Positions 35,297 to 42,697 of a stretch of 49,752 nucleotides of DNA are shown here, piece after piece. The translations under genes and the position numbers were made by a program. Source of the stretch: a virus; the IMG/VR virus record IMGVR_UViG_3300020471_000913, positions 1 through 49,752 of that record; one strand, written 5' to 3'. The stretch's first letter is position 1, and every line of letters starts with the position of its first letter. Under the pieces are notes generated by a model. That model made no database searches and was not told the DNA's origin. It saw only the letters and a program-made list of their open reading frames with translations.

Positions 35297-35839
35297 ATGG
35301 CTTTTAGTTATACAGTCGAAGCCCTCGACAAAAATCAAATTACAATTAAATTTGAAGATGAAAGAATTTATCAAATACCACTAAGAACATGGTGGGATAA
35401 AGATAGAATTGAAGCTGAAATTAGAATAAGGTATAACGAAGAAGATTTAGGTACGGTAGATGATATTCCTTTTAAAGTTGGGGATACAAATACATTAAAA
35501 ACTATTCAAGAACTACAAAAAGAATTTGAAGAAGAAACTAAAAAAGCAAAAGAAGACCGAGAATCTACTACTTATGGATATAAAAGTATGAGAAGACTTT
35601 ACTATCCCTTTTGTAACGATCAAGTTGCAGCTTTACAAAAAGCAGTTTTAACAGGAGATAAATCAGAATTAGAAGAAATGCAAAAAATTGTTGATGAAAC
35701 AAAAGCAAAGTTTCCAAAAAATGATAAAAAATATACTACAGAAGAAAGAAAAGAAGCAATTAAAAATAATAATATAACTCCTAACTTTTCAGATATAGTA
35801 ACAGCCGCAGGGTTAATACATGGCAAGATTTTAAGATAA
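35297..35839 (+). CDS. Hypothetical protein at end of fibre operon
   Basis: This 180-residue protein has a beta-rich first half (FSYTVEALDKNQITIKFEDE, QIPLRTWWDKDRIEAEIRIR) and a charged helical second half (LKTIQELQKEFEEETKKAK). It is last in the rightward fibre operon and overlaps the convergent oxygenase gene end by 9 bp. It could be a fibre assembly factor given its place, but no family is recognised. Confidence 0.55.
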   Translation: MAFSYTVEALDKNQITIKFEDERIYQIPLRTWWDKDRIEAEIRIRYNEEDLGTVDDIPFKVGDTNTLKTIQELQKEFEEETKKAKEDRESTTYGYKSMRRLYYPFCNDQVAALQKAVLTGDKSELEEMQKIVDETKAKFPKNDKKYTTEERKEAIKNNNITPNFSDIVTAAGLIHGKILR

Positions 35840-36376
35840 TTTTGTCCAAGATGGGCTGTAAAAATTAAAATTTATCACTATTCTTTGTTTAGTATTTGTT
35901 TGAGATACACCTCTATGTTTTATGTCATTTTTAAATATTATTAAACGATCAGCTATTGAATTTATTTTTGTACCATCTTCAAATTCCGTATAACCATTAT
36001 TTGTATTTACATAGTAAATAGCTATAAATAAATTTTTATCAACAATGCCTTTTTCAGTAAAATCATGATGAAAGCTTCCATAAATGACATCTTTTTGTGC
36101 TACTTGTAAATTAGCTTTTACTCTACGAAACGCTCCTATATTTATTATTCCATTTATTTGTGATATTACAGGAATAATGTCCAGCCAATGTGGTGAGTAA
36201 CCTTGCTCAAATATTGAATGTAATTTATGTACAAATTGATAATCATATAAACTATTTTGGTCAGTAGAGCGTACTTTAAATGGATTAAACGACCATTGCC
36301 ATTCAGTTACAGTTTGTCTATGTAAATTATCATTTATTTTTGCTCCACATAAATTATCAATTATTTTATAGCTCAT
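35831..36376 (-). CDS. 2-oxoglutarate/Fe(II)-dependent oxygenase
   Basis: This 181-residue protein has the prolyl-4-hydroxylase-like fold signature. The iron facial triad is H103-x-D105 in GSFHHDF and distal H154 in DIKHRG; R165 in TKQRIVINF would bind 2-oxoglutarate. GYTEFEDG (128-135) is the conserved strand between them. Similar small oxygenases are common in marine T4-like cyanophages, where their substrates are unknown. Here it forms a leftward pair with a 44-residue membrane protein that ends 2 nt upstream. Hydroxylation of a protein or nucleic acid base are both possible. Confidence 0.87.
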   Translation of the reverse strand: MSYKIIDNLCGAKINDNLHRQTVTEWQWSFNPFKVRSTDQNSLYDYQFVHKLHSIFEQGYSPHWLDIIPVISQINGIINIGAFRRVKANLQVAQKDVIYGSFHHDFTEKGIVDKNLFIAIYYVNTNNGYTEFEDGTKINSIADRLIIFKNDIKHRGVSQTNTKQRIVINFNFYSPSWTKLS

Positions 36377-36378
36377 TG

Positions 36379-36513
36379 CTATTTGGCTGTTTTAGTAGTC
36401 ATAGTCCTTGTCATCATTGATAATGTCACATATAGTGGAGCTAAAGCGACTACAGCCATAAATGTAATTATCGTTACTGGCACAAGGGCTTTTAAAAAAG
36501 CATCTCTAAACAT
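36379..36513 (-). CDS. Possible 44-residue membrane protein
   Basis: This short leftward protein (start MFRDAFLKALVPVTIITFMA) has one strong hydrophobic helix (about 9-30) and a Thr/Lys-rich polar end. It fills the otherwise empty gap between the oxygenase gene, which starts 2 nt after its stop, and a divergent rightward membrane-protein gene whose ATG overlaps its own ATG by two bases. No good ribosome site is visible. Either it or a longer rightward reading of the same DNA could be false. Confidence 0.42.
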   Translation of the reverse strand: MFRDAFLKALVPVTIITFMAVVALAPLYVTLSMMTRTMTTKTAK

Positions 36514-36754
36514 GAAAAAACTTCTTACTGCTCTCACCATACTAAATACGGCTGCTGCTGTCACTGCTTTTGCTGGTATTGTTTATGTTTATTGGTATGT
36601 AAATAATGAAACAAAACAAGAGCAAATAAAAAAATTTGTAGGTGACAAAATTAAAGAACAATTACCAAGTTTAATGCCTAAAGCATTAGATAATGCTTTA
36701 CCAAAAACAACAGGAAGTCCAATACCAATAAAAAAGCCTGATATGAAATTTTAA
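36512..36754 (+). CDS. Small membrane-anchored protein
   Basis: This 80-residue protein has an N-terminal hydrophobic anchor (MKKLLTALTILNTAAAVTAF, continuing to about residue 27), then an amphipathic charged helix (KQEQIKKFVGDKIKEQLPSL) and a Pro/Lys-rich tail. I chose ATG 36512 because an upstream in-frame extension (to 36383) overlaps the divergent small gene and lacks family character. Similar anchor-plus-helix proteins pair with the Pro-rich membrane protein that follows (1-bp overlap) in marine cyanophages, from memory. Confidence 0.62.
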   Translation: MKKLLTALTILNTAAAVTAFAGIVYVYWYVNNETKQEQIKKFVGDKIKEQLPSLMPKALDNALPKTTGSPIPIKKPDMKF

Positions 36755-37407
36755 TGCCTTCGATTGATTTTGTACCAGCAGTTACTATACCTCGTGTTCC
36801 TAATGTTGTTATTCCAAATGCAACAATCCCAAATACGCCACATATAACAAGAACACTTGCTCCAGTATTTGAAATGTCTTGTACTACTATTAGGCGAGAT
36901 GGTACAAAAAATAATCAATTATTTATAGATGACCCTGCTGGCAATAGCTATATTTGTGCTTTACCTTTTTACGAACCTTTGGAATATAACAAAAAAGATA
37001 TAATTTTAATTGAAGACGCTAAACCGCCAACTAATACTCAACCAAAAATTCCCGAAACTGAATCACCTAAAGTACCTGACATACCAAAAAAAGACCCAGA
37101 GTGTCCAGACCCTAAAAAAAATAATCCAAGAATTGGCGATTTAAATACTGCTGGTACTGAAAAAGTTGTAGGGTTCATGTATGTAGAAGAAACACAAGAA
37201 TGCCTAGTTTTATATTCTCCCACTACAAAAGTTGAAAAATATTTGCCATCATTAAATACTGTATCTACTACATTTGCTATAACAGTAGTTGCCACAATAT
37301 CAGCTACAGTTGCAGCACCATTTTTGAATAGGGTATTAAAACCTGCTTTTAAACAATTAATTGCAAAACTTAAAAAAAGGTTTGAAAAAAAAGATAAGCA
37401 AGTATAA
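36754..37407 (+). CDS. Pro-rich membrane-associated protein
   Basis: This 217-residue protein has a repeated Pro/Ile/Val N-terminus (TIPRVPNVVIPNATIPNTPH), a Pro-rich spacer (about 95-130), a small Cys-containing domain (KVVGFMYVEETQECLVLYSP), then a hydrophobic helix (TFAITVVATISATVAAPFL, about 173-192) and a basic tail. The design resembles a structural or envelope-spanning protein seen in marine cyanophages, with the basic end inside. It closes the rightward pair; a structured intergenic segment follows. Confidence 0.6.
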   Translation: MPSIDFVPAVTIPRVPNVVIPNATIPNTPHITRTLAPVFEMSCTTIRRDGTKNNQLFIDDPAGNSYICALPFYEPLEYNKKDIILIEDAKPPTNTQPKIPETESPKVPDIPKKDPECPDPKKNNPRIGDLNTAGTEKVVGFMYVEETQECLVLYSPTTKVEKYLPSLNTVSTTFAITVVATISATVAAPFLNRVLKPAFKQLIAKLKKRFEKKDKQV

Positions 37408-37413
37408 TTAATT

Positions 37414-37499
37414 TAGATCTAACGGTTGCTGATCCCTGTTTAAGATTGGACGAAAGGCTTAGACGGCTTAAGTGCCAAAGGTGGAAATAGTTAGGTCTA
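37414..37499. ncRNA. Structured segment between convergent genes
   Basis: TAGATCTAAC (37414-37423) pairs with GTTAGGTCTA (37490-37499) over 10 positions with one G-U wobble. Inside, TTAAG (37440-37444) can pair with CTTAA (37467-37471). A U-rich run (TTTTATTTT) follows on the right. The segment separates two convergent genes; its right arm overlaps the stop codon of the reverse gene. It may be a bidirectional terminator with a large loop or a small RNA. It did not match a tRNA or the glutamine riboswitch family when I tried to align it by eye. Confidence 0.35.
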
Positions 37500-38147
37500 T
37501 TTTATTTTGTGAGTATGTTCTAAATTTGCGGGTTCTATTAATTCTATGTCTTGGCATATTTTTGCCATTTCACTGCCTTTAACAAATCTGAAGCCATTTT
37601 TATAATTATCTGCACAAGTTTTTGCCCTGCTCATTTCATAGTTTAAACGTTTTGCTGCAAGACTAGCTTCATATAATTCGTTTTGCATTTTCATTGCTTT
37701 TCTACATTCTTTTATAGCAGTTCTATCAAGTGGTATAGACCAAGTAGCAGTAATACCTCCATTTATTGATGTAGTGCTAGATCTCATTCCTGTTCTTACT
37801 TTTTCAAAATATAAAATTTCACCTCTGTAATCTGCATCAACATCACCGTCCCCTGTAGGGTTGCCGTCATCATCAAAATCACCTTCCACATCTCTAGTTG
37901 AATATATTGGTCTATCAAAATACGGTTCATAAGGAGAGCCAAAACCATAGGTCGTGGACACAAAAGGAGAAATATTAAGGGTAGCTCCTTGACAACTAAT
38001 AGTATTCATTTGATATTGAAATTGTCTTGAAGGAACCACTTGTACAGCTTGATTGACCACTGAGCCAGTGGAATTGCTTGTAGTATTTATTGAATTTGCT
38101 AAAACAGGATTACTAAATAAAAATAATATTGCTAAGTATCTTTTCAT
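37497..38147 (-). CDS. Secreted protein 3 of 3
   Basis: This 216-residue protein has a clear signal peptide (MKRYLAILFLFSNPVLA, cleavage likely before NS). The mature part is rich in Ser/Thr/Asn, contains an acidic Asp-rich loop (GDFDDDGNPTGDGDVDADYR) that could bind calcium, and four Cys (SCQGA, KECRK, KTCAD, KICQD) that could form disulfides. It ends the leftward secreted-protein operon. Families of this look occur in marine picocyanophages; the function is unknown. Possibly it acts in the periplasm or on the cell surface during infection. Confidence 0.68.
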   Translation of the reverse strand: MKRYLAILFLFSNPVLANSINTTSNSTGSVVNQAVQVVPSRQFQYQMNTISCQGATLNISPFVSTTYGFGSPYEPYFDRPIYSTRDVEGDFDDDGNPTGDGDVDADYRGEILYFEKVRTGMRSSTTSINGGITATWSIPLDRTAIKECRKAMKMQNELYEASLAAKRLNYEMSRAKTCADNYKNGFRFVKGSEMAKICQDIELIEPANLEHTHKIK

Positions 38148-38572
38148 TGACTAAATGTTGATGTGCTGTCTGTGATGCTCTCTATAGTGGTTTCTCTCGT
38201 GATATGAGTAAAATTACTAATTCCCGGAGTTTCAAGTGTCTCGAAGTAACTAAAACTAGCCCCCTGATCTACTATTTGGAATGATGGTTTGGTTTCTAGG
38301 TTAGGGCTAACATAAGTTGTTCCCACTCCATTTATAGTTGTATTAACTTTTGTCCAACCTTCTGGGGTGATATTGCCAGTACTGCTTTCAACGTTTGTAC
38401 CTCCTATTGTCATTTCGTATCCATTGCGGATGTCGTAACTTTTTATGTCCTCAAGTATGGTGCTTTTTGTTTCTACACGTTGCTGAAGCACTCCTTGTTG
38501 GAAATTGGGAATAACTGGTATTGCCTGTAGCGGGGCAGATGTTACCAATAACAACCAAAAAACCAGCTTCAT
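38144..38572 (-). CDS. Secreted protein 2 of 3
   Basis: This 142-residue protein has a signal peptide (MKLVFWLLLVTSAPLQA before IPVIPNF). The mature part begins IPNFQQGVLQQRVETKSTIL and is beta-rich with many Thr and Ser, no Cys. It overlaps the next gene by 4 bp and follows the previous one after 3 nt. I recall similar proteins as conserved, function-unknown members of the same three-gene group in marine cyanophages. Confidence 0.68.
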   Translation of the reverse strand: MKLVFWLLLVTSAPLQAIPVIPNFQQGVLQQRVETKSTILEDIKSYDIRNGYEMTIGGTNVESSTGNITPEGWTKVNTTINGVGTTYVSPNLETKPSFQIVDQGASFSYFETLETPGISNFTHITRETTIESITDSTSTFSQ

Positions 38573-38575
38573 TTA

Positions 38576-39067
38576 TTAATGGCTACTTAATGTTGATACC
38601 ACTTGTCCAACCGCTTCAGTGTTTGCACCCCCCGCCGTTATTGAAACAACACCTGCTGAAGTTATACTGCCAGCTAATGATCCAGCAGTACCGCCCGCTG
38701 TTGATGTAACGTCTGAAAAATTAGGCACTTCGCCTACGGTTGGTGCGCCTGTAGCTAGTGCGTCCGCTTGAGTATAACTTTGAGAAAAACTAAAACTTTC
38801 TCCGCTAGTGGCATTTTGTGTGGCAGCTATAGTTCCCGGACTGTAAACACCTGATGTTATTGTTCCAGCAGATATTGTTCCGGCAGTAGTGCCATCAGTT
38901 ACGTCAACACCTGTTCCAGATATTGAAAAAGAAGAGCCAAGTCGCTCGCTTGAAGTTGTAGCCCCTCCAACTGTTAAACTGACAGAATTTTGTATTGAGT
39001 GAGTGATGTCTGATAAAGCAGATGGTACTGGCAAAATAAATGCAGCAAGGATAATTAATTTTTTCAT
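38576..39067 (-). CDS. Secreted protein 1 of 3
   Basis: This 163-residue protein has a signal peptide (MKKLIILAAFILPVPSALS, cleavage before D). The mature part starts ITHSIQNSVSLTVGGATTSS and is a low-complexity beta-repeat rich in Gly, Thr and Ser (DGTTAGTISAGTITSGVYSP). It looks like a secreted fibrous or adhesive protein. It overlaps the membrane-protein gene upstream by 4 bp. Similar proteins are found in marine cyanophages, from memory; the function is unknown. Confidence 0.7.
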   Translation of the reverse strand: MKKLIILAAFILPVPSALSDITHSIQNSVSLTVGGATTSSERLGSSFSISGTGVDVTDGTTAGTISAGTITSGVYSPGTIAATQNATSGESFSFSQSYTQADALATGAPTVGEVPNFSDVTSTAGGTAGSLAGSITSAGVVSITAGGANTEAVGQVVSTLSSH

Positions 39068-39426
39068 GCTTTTGGTTTAGGGTCGATTACTTCAGCACCC
39101 TCAATTTTAATAGGTGTTTCTACCCTTATAGTCTGAATCATACCGTTGCTTTGTGCAACTTCTCCGTCTTTCTTGCTACTTTTTTTACTGCCTTCAAGAC
39201 CGAATGTAGCCAAAGCGCCTGTTAAAAGCGAAGCGGGAAACGTTATGTCTTTAGGATCACCACTATATCCGGGAATAGTTATATAGTTGAGAGTTACTAT
39301 AAAACCAGACCAAACAACAACACCTAAACGAACAAATAAACTAATGATTGCTAGTTGTTCTTCTTTATCGTCTAAACCCTCTTTAAGCTTTTGAAATGGA
39401 TTTTTCTTTTTTTCAGTATCTGCCAT
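39064..39426 (-). CDS. Holin-like membrane protein
   Basis: This 120-residue protein has a charged N-terminus, a strong helix (IISLFVRLGVVVWSGFIVTL, about 28-48) and a second weaker hydrophobic segment (FPASLLTGALATFGLEG, about 64-80), then a Lys-rich tail. Size and topology fit a class II holin or similar lysis membrane protein. It heads the leftward secreted-protein operon. The call is by topology only; no endolysin was found beside it. Confidence 0.5.
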   Translation of the reverse strand: MADTEKKKNPFQKLKEGLDDKEEQLAIISLFVRLGVVVWSGFIVTLNYITIPGYSGDPKDITFPASLLTGALATFGLEGSKKSSKKDGEVAQSNGMIQTIRVETPIKIEGAEVIDPKPKA

Positions 39427-39472
39427 AATAGTTACTAATGTTCCCCTTATTTATAGTCATAATTAAAAAAAA

Positions 39473-39637
39473 ATGCCAGAGATACAAGCAGCCATGATAG
39501 GAGCAGCAGCATCAGCTTTTTTAATGGTGCTTTCAAATATGAGTAATCGTAGAGAACGAGATATAAGAGAAATATTTAATAGGCTAAACCAAATGGAAAA
39601 AGCTGTTGCACGTTTAGAAGGTAAAAGTCGCAATTAA
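39473..39637 (+). CDS. 54-residue membrane protein, possible holin or spanin-like
   Basis: This small protein has a hydrophobic N-terminus (MIGAAASAFLMVLSNMS, about 8-24) followed by a basic amphipathic helix (RRERDIREIFNRLNQMEKAV). This is the classic single-helix plus coiled-coil design of small lysis or haemolysin XhlA-like proteins. It is divergent to the holin-like gene, 46 nt away. A poly-A run precedes the ATG and no Shine-Dalgarno site is seen. Confidence 0.6.
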   Translation: MPEIQAAMIGAAASAFLMVLSNMSNRRERDIREIFNRLNQMEKAVARLEGKSRN

Positions 39638-39674
39638 TTTACTTTGCTAAAGTTAAAGGGAATAATTAATTACT

Positions 39675-39839
39675 ATGTACAAAATTTTAAAGCCTATAAT
39701 TTTACGCTTCCTCACTACAACAGGTGCCAAGCGTTTGATAATTGAGTGTCTTAGATCAATTAGTAAACAAACTACAAACACGTTGGACGATAGGGCTGTT
39801 GATTTACTTGAGCAACAGTTATTTCCTAAATTAAACTAA
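39675..39839 (+). CDS. 54-residue conserved-looking protein
   Basis: This basic protein (MYKILKPIILRFLTTTGAKR, then SISKQTTNTLDDRAVDLLEQ) is amphipathic and could associate with membranes. Similar short proteins occur in phage genomes near lysis genes. Its stop codon overlaps the next ATG (TAATG), showing coupling to the 97-residue gene. Confidence 0.55.
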   Translation: MYKILKPIILRFLTTTGAKRLIIECLRSISKQTTNTLDDRAVDLLEQQLFPKLN

Positions 39840-40132
39840 TGAAAAAAATTGTTGAAGTTATTACACAACCCTTATCAGTTGAAGCTGAGTTTGAGGTTGA
39901 ATCTGAAATAAGACGTATTTTAGCTCTTGAAGATTTAAATGAATTAAGGGCGTTAGCAGCTTTATTGATGAAGCAAAATGCTTGTCAATCTCATGTAATA
40001 ATGCAATCCCTTATAAAAGTAAACGAGTTAGAAAAACGAATTAAAACACTACAAGCAAGGGTAACAACATTAATGAAACTTAAGTTTCGTTTTCTTCAAC
40101 CTCTAAAATCAATTCTGGCTCGAAATCCTTGA
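39839..40132 (+). CDS. Small helical protein
   Basis: This 97-residue protein is almost all helical (EFEVESEIRRILALEDLNEL, ALAALLMKQNACQSHVIMQS, KVNELEKRIKTLQARVTTLM); the second half is a coiled coil. The style matches function-unknown small proteins of marine cyanophages. Its last 53 bp overlap the end of a convergent gene (40080-40367), so one of the two C-termini may be misassigned. Confidence 0.58.
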   Translation: MKKIVEVITQPLSVEAEFEVESEIRRILALEDLNELRALAALLMKQNACQSHVIMQSLIKVNELEKRIKTLQARVTTLMKLKFRFLQPLKSILARNP

Positions 40133-40367
40133 TAACCCAATTTTGCTGTCTTGCTATTTCCCAATTGTGCTTAACAATAGCATTTCTTATATGATCATTA
40201 ACCCAAGTACCGTCTGCTAATATTTCTGCTCTAAAGTCTTTAGTTATATTTAACCTATGTTCAACACCTCTTAAATCTTGGTCTAATAATTTTTTAAGGA
40301 GCCTCTCAATACGAAGCTCCTTAAGTTTTTGTAATTTTATTGTTGATGGATGTTCTTTTCGTTTCAT
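40080..40367 (-). CDS. Hypothetical basic protein
   Basis: This 95-residue, Lys/Arg-rich protein starts MKRKEHPSTIKLQKLKELRI and has a helical core with an acidic C-terminus (ELILEVEENET). It follows the preceding leftward gene by 16 nt, probably co-transcribed. No Shine-Dalgarno site. It converges with and overlaps the gene at 39839-40132. Possible nucleic acid binding from composition only. Confidence 0.55.
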   Translation of the reverse strand: MKRKEHPSTIKLQKLKELRIERLLKKLLDQDLRGVEHRLNITKDFRAEILADGTWVNDHIRNAIVKHNWEIARQQNWVIKDFEPELILEVEENET

Positions 40368-40383
40368 TTATTAAATGACTATA

Positions 40384-40743
40384 TTAAAAATTATAGTCAT
40401 AAAATGCTCTCCAGCCTTCCCCTAATGTAGTTGGGTTTGAGCAATGATCACCACACCTGCACCATCTACCAGTATCTCTAAAACCAAACTTACTAACTGA
40501 ACCCTCTAGGTTTCTTGTTATGTCATATTTTAATGATCTTTGGTTTGTACAATGACCAGCGAATCCGCCGGGAATAATGTTTGGTCTTTCGCCTTCAGCT
40601 AGTTTGTAATTGTCCATTTGTATCCAAACAAATTTCTTTGTTCTTTTAATAACTGTACAAGGCTTGATGTCTGAGTAATAAAGAACGTGTGCTTTGTCAC
40701 CTACTTGGGGATCAAAGTTAAGAGTTACGTTTCCGTTAAGCAT
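40384..40743 (-). CDS. Hypothetical early protein with Cys/His cluster
   Basis: This 119-residue protein contains an SH3-like start (DPQVGDKAHVLYYSDIKPCT, IKRTKKFVWIQMDNY) and a C-terminal RWCRCGDHCSNP that may bind a metal. I place the start at ATG 40743, after the leader motif, because the longer frame from 40770 would translate the leader hairpin itself (its ATG lies in the hairpin loop). It is the first gene after a hairpin/ACAACCCC leader. Function unknown. Confidence 0.62.
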   Translation of the reverse strand: MLNGNVTLNFDPQVGDKAHVLYYSDIKPCTVIKRTKKFVWIQMDNYKLAEGERPNIIPGGFAGHCTNQRSLKYDITRNLEGSVSKFGFRDTGRWCRCGDHCSNPTTLGEGWRAFYDYNF

Positions 40744-40817
40744 TTTTTTTATGGGGTTGTGGGCGGTCATTCACCGCCCTTATGTTTAGTATAGTATATA
40801 TATTATAAATATGTCAA
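40744..40817 (-). promoter_or_regulatory. Early promoter with hairpin/ACAACCCC leader
   Basis: Leftward: TTGACA (40817-40812), 18 bp, TATACT (40793-40788). The transcript starts at a 7-bp hairpin GGGCGGT/ACCGCCC (pairing 40779-40773 with 40767-40761), then ACAACCCCA (CCCCA at 40756-40752) and an A-rich spacer to ATG 40743. There is no Shine-Dalgarno site. Confidence 0.8.
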
Positions 40818-41353
40818 CTGTATCTTATAATTCTTTGTTCCCAATCTGCTAATTCACCTTTTTTTTCACGCTCTTCCCTATCTTTTAATCCGCTTTTTAT
40901 CTCAGGTGAATACATAGTTAAATGCCAACTAAACTCAGGCTGTTTTAAAATTTCATCTGCTTCAAGTGTTATTAACTTTAAAAAGAACGTATATCTTTCC
41001 AAAGCATGATCCCACTTATTAATAAGCCTGTTCATTTCAAACTCCCTAAATTCATCTGTTGTTTTAAATGGCTCAGTTACATTAAAAAGTCTTTCACATT
41101 CGCTGGGGTTTCTTTTTAAAAACCTATTACGCTGGAACATTCTTTGCTCATAATCATATAAAGAAAATTTACAAGGCTTGCCAACTGTAATGCCATTTTC
41201 AATTTTTAAACCTACTTCTAACTGCCAAAAGGTTTTTGGTAAATCGTAAAATCCACCCCCTAAACCGTTTGGAACTAAGATGTTTTTGTAGTGGTTTGCC
41301 AAAGTGTGAAGCTCCTTATTTAGAAGCTTCACTTGTATTTTATGGTCGCTCAT
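40814..41353 (-). CDS. Hypothetical early protein
   Basis: This 179-residue protein is rich in Leu, Lys, Glu and Phe, predicted mostly helical (KIQVKLLNKELHTLANHYKN, TDEFREFEMNRLINKWDHAL). No family is recognised. It has a strong ribosome site (GGAGG, 8 nt spacing) and overlaps the previous gene by 4 bp, so it depends on the same leftward early promoter. Its end overlaps the neighbouring promoter. Confidence 0.65.
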   Translation of the reverse strand: MSDHKIQVKLLNKELHTLANHYKNILVPNGLGGGFYDLPKTFWQLEVGLKIENGITVGKPCKFSLYDYEQRMFQRNRFLKRNPSECERLFNVTEPFKTTDEFREFEMNRLINKWDHALERYTFFLKLITLEADEILKQPEFSWHLTMYSPEIKSGLKDREEREKKGELADWEQRIIRYS

Positions 41354-41682
41354 TTTGTTGCCTCCTGTAGTTGCTTTTGTAGTTCAGCGATTCTGTTATT
41401 TCTTGTTTCAAGTTTTGCTTGTAAGCAATTTACTGTTACTTCATCAAAGTAACCTTTTGATTCCATTGCTTCTCTTGGGCTTGTTGCTTCTGATAATTCT
41501 TTGTATTCCGCAACAGTGAAGTTCTTACAAAGGAAGTTAATCCACTTGCTAAAAGGTCTGCGTCCATACTTGAAACGAGCTATAAAAACTTCATCATTTA
41601 AGTTGTTTCCGTAGGTTAACCATTCACCGTTTTTGTGAAAAAGCTCTTTGTGAAAATAAGTTGATGGTAACTTTTGAGTCAT
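41350..41682 (-). CDS. Hypothetical early protein with C-terminal coiled coil
   Basis: This 110-residue protein has an aromatic and basic first half (YGRRPFSKWINFLCKNFTVA) and a coiled-coil end (LQAKLETRNNRIAELQKQLQ). It is the first gene of the leftward two-gene early operon and has no Shine-Dalgarno site; its leader carries the hairpin and ACAACCCCCA. Function unknown. Confidence 0.65.
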   Translation of the reverse strand: MTQKLPSTYFHKELFHKNGEWLTYGNNLNDEVFIARFKYGRRPFSKWINFLCKNFTVAEYKELSEATSPREAMESKGYFDEVTVNCLQAKLETRNNRIAELQKQLQEATK

Positions 41683-41754
41683 TGTCTTTGGGGGTTGTGG
41701 AAGTCATCTTTGCTTCCTTATTTATAATATATCAAATATACTAAACATATGCAA
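41683..41754 (-). promoter_or_regulatory. Early promoter with hairpin/ACAACCCC leader
   Basis: Leftward: TTGCAT (41754-41749), 17 bp, TATATT (41731-41726), then hairpin GGAAG/CTTCC (41717-41713 with 41703-41699), ACAACCCCCA and ATG 41682. The stem is not G-rich/C-rich like the others, so pairing rather than sequence is conserved. Confidence 0.78.
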
Positions 41755-41815
41755 ACTAATTGTTTACAAAACGACATATTTTAAATATATTGACGATACT
41801 AAGAGCATCTGTTAA

Positions 41816-41833
41816 TGTAACGTATAGGTTACA
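41816..41833 (+). promoter_or_regulatory. Operator palindrome over the recombination promoter
   Basis: TGTAAC and GTTACA are perfect inverted 6-mers separated by 6 nt. The site overlaps a probable -10 (TAATGT, 41813-41818) placed 17 bp after TTGACG (41790-41795). This is a typical repressor position, just before the RecE-like gene. Related sites occur at 47437, 48242 and 48917. Confidence 0.6.
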
Positions 41834-41842
41834 AATTAATTT

Positions 41843-42697
41843 ATGGAAACAAGCCCGATGGCTTTAAAGAAAATGTCCAATGCTGAATATCATGCTTTGG
41901 ATTATGTTTCAAAAAGTCATCTTGACGAAGTAAACAAAAGTCCTTTTCATTATTGGGACAAATATATTAATCCTAATCGTGTGATACAAGAACCAACTAA
42001 ACAAATGATTCTTGGTTCAGCATTTCATACTCTCGTTCTTGAACCTGAGCTATTTGATAAGGAATATATAGTTGAATCTGCTAATGCACCAAAAAGGCCA
42101 ACAGAGACTCAACGTAACGCAAAAAAACCGTCTAATCAAACATTAAGTGCTATCGCTTTTTGGGATAGCTTTGATGATAAAGCAAAAGGCAAAACTTTTA
42201 TTTCATTAGATGATTTAGAGCGTTTAACAATTATGAAACAAAGAGTGCTTGAACACCCAGCAGCAAGCACAATTTTAAGTTTGAGCGGTGTGTCCGAACA
42301 ATCCTACCAGTGGAAGGACAATCAAACTGGCGAAATTTGTAAAAGCAGGCCAGACTTTCATACTGATGACGGCACATTAATAGTTGATTTAAAGACTACC
42401 AGTGATGCCAGCGAATTAGGGTTTCAAAAGTCTGTACACAATTTCCGTTATCATGTTCAAGCTGCATTTTACTTAAGGTCTGTAAAGGAAGCAGAACAGT
42501 TTGTCTTTATAGCTGTTGAAAGTAAACCGCCATATTTAGTAGCGGTATATAATGCAAGCCCTGAGATGATTGCTGCTGGAAATAGAGTCGCTGATAAAAA
42601 CCTTGCCACACTTGCCGAATGTCGTAAGACAGGCAAATGGACAGGTTACAGCGAGGAAATTACAACTTTAGATTTACCCCGATTTAACAATGACTAA
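41843..42697 (+). CDS. RecE-like exonuclease (PD-(D/E)XK)
   Basis: This 284-residue double-strand DNA exonuclease matches the C-terminal nuclease of RecE/exonuclease VIII. The active-site set is visible: H62 (GSAFHTLVLEP), D171 (SRPDFHT), D182-x-K184 (IVDLKTT) and Q206 (YHVQAAFY), with spacing as in E. coli RecE. It makes 3' single strands for the RecT-like annealase encoded next (8-bp overlap). In-frame ATGs at 41843, 41858 and 41873 are all possible starts; none has a clear Shine-Dalgarno site. Confidence 0.88.
   Translation: METSPMALKKMSNAEYHALDYVSKSHLDEVNKSPFHYWDKYINPNRVIQEPTKQMILGSAFHTLVLEPELFDKEYIVESANAPKRPTETQRNAKKPSNQTLSAIAFWDSFDDKAKGKTFISLDDLERLTIMKQRVLEHPAASTILSLSGVSEQSYQWKDNQTGEICKSRPDFHTDDGTLIVDLKTTSDASELGFQKSVHNFRYHVQAAFYLRSVKEAEQFVFIAVESKPPYLVAVYNASPEMIAAGNRVADKNLATLAECRKTGKWTGYSEEITTLDLPRFNND

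Noticed and set aside
37414-37499. Glutamine (glnA/downstream-peptide) riboswitch, known from cyanobacteria and their phages
   Set aside because: Some similarity (GGACGAAAG) but the flanking conserved parts are missing and the element is between convergent gene ends, not upstream of a gene.
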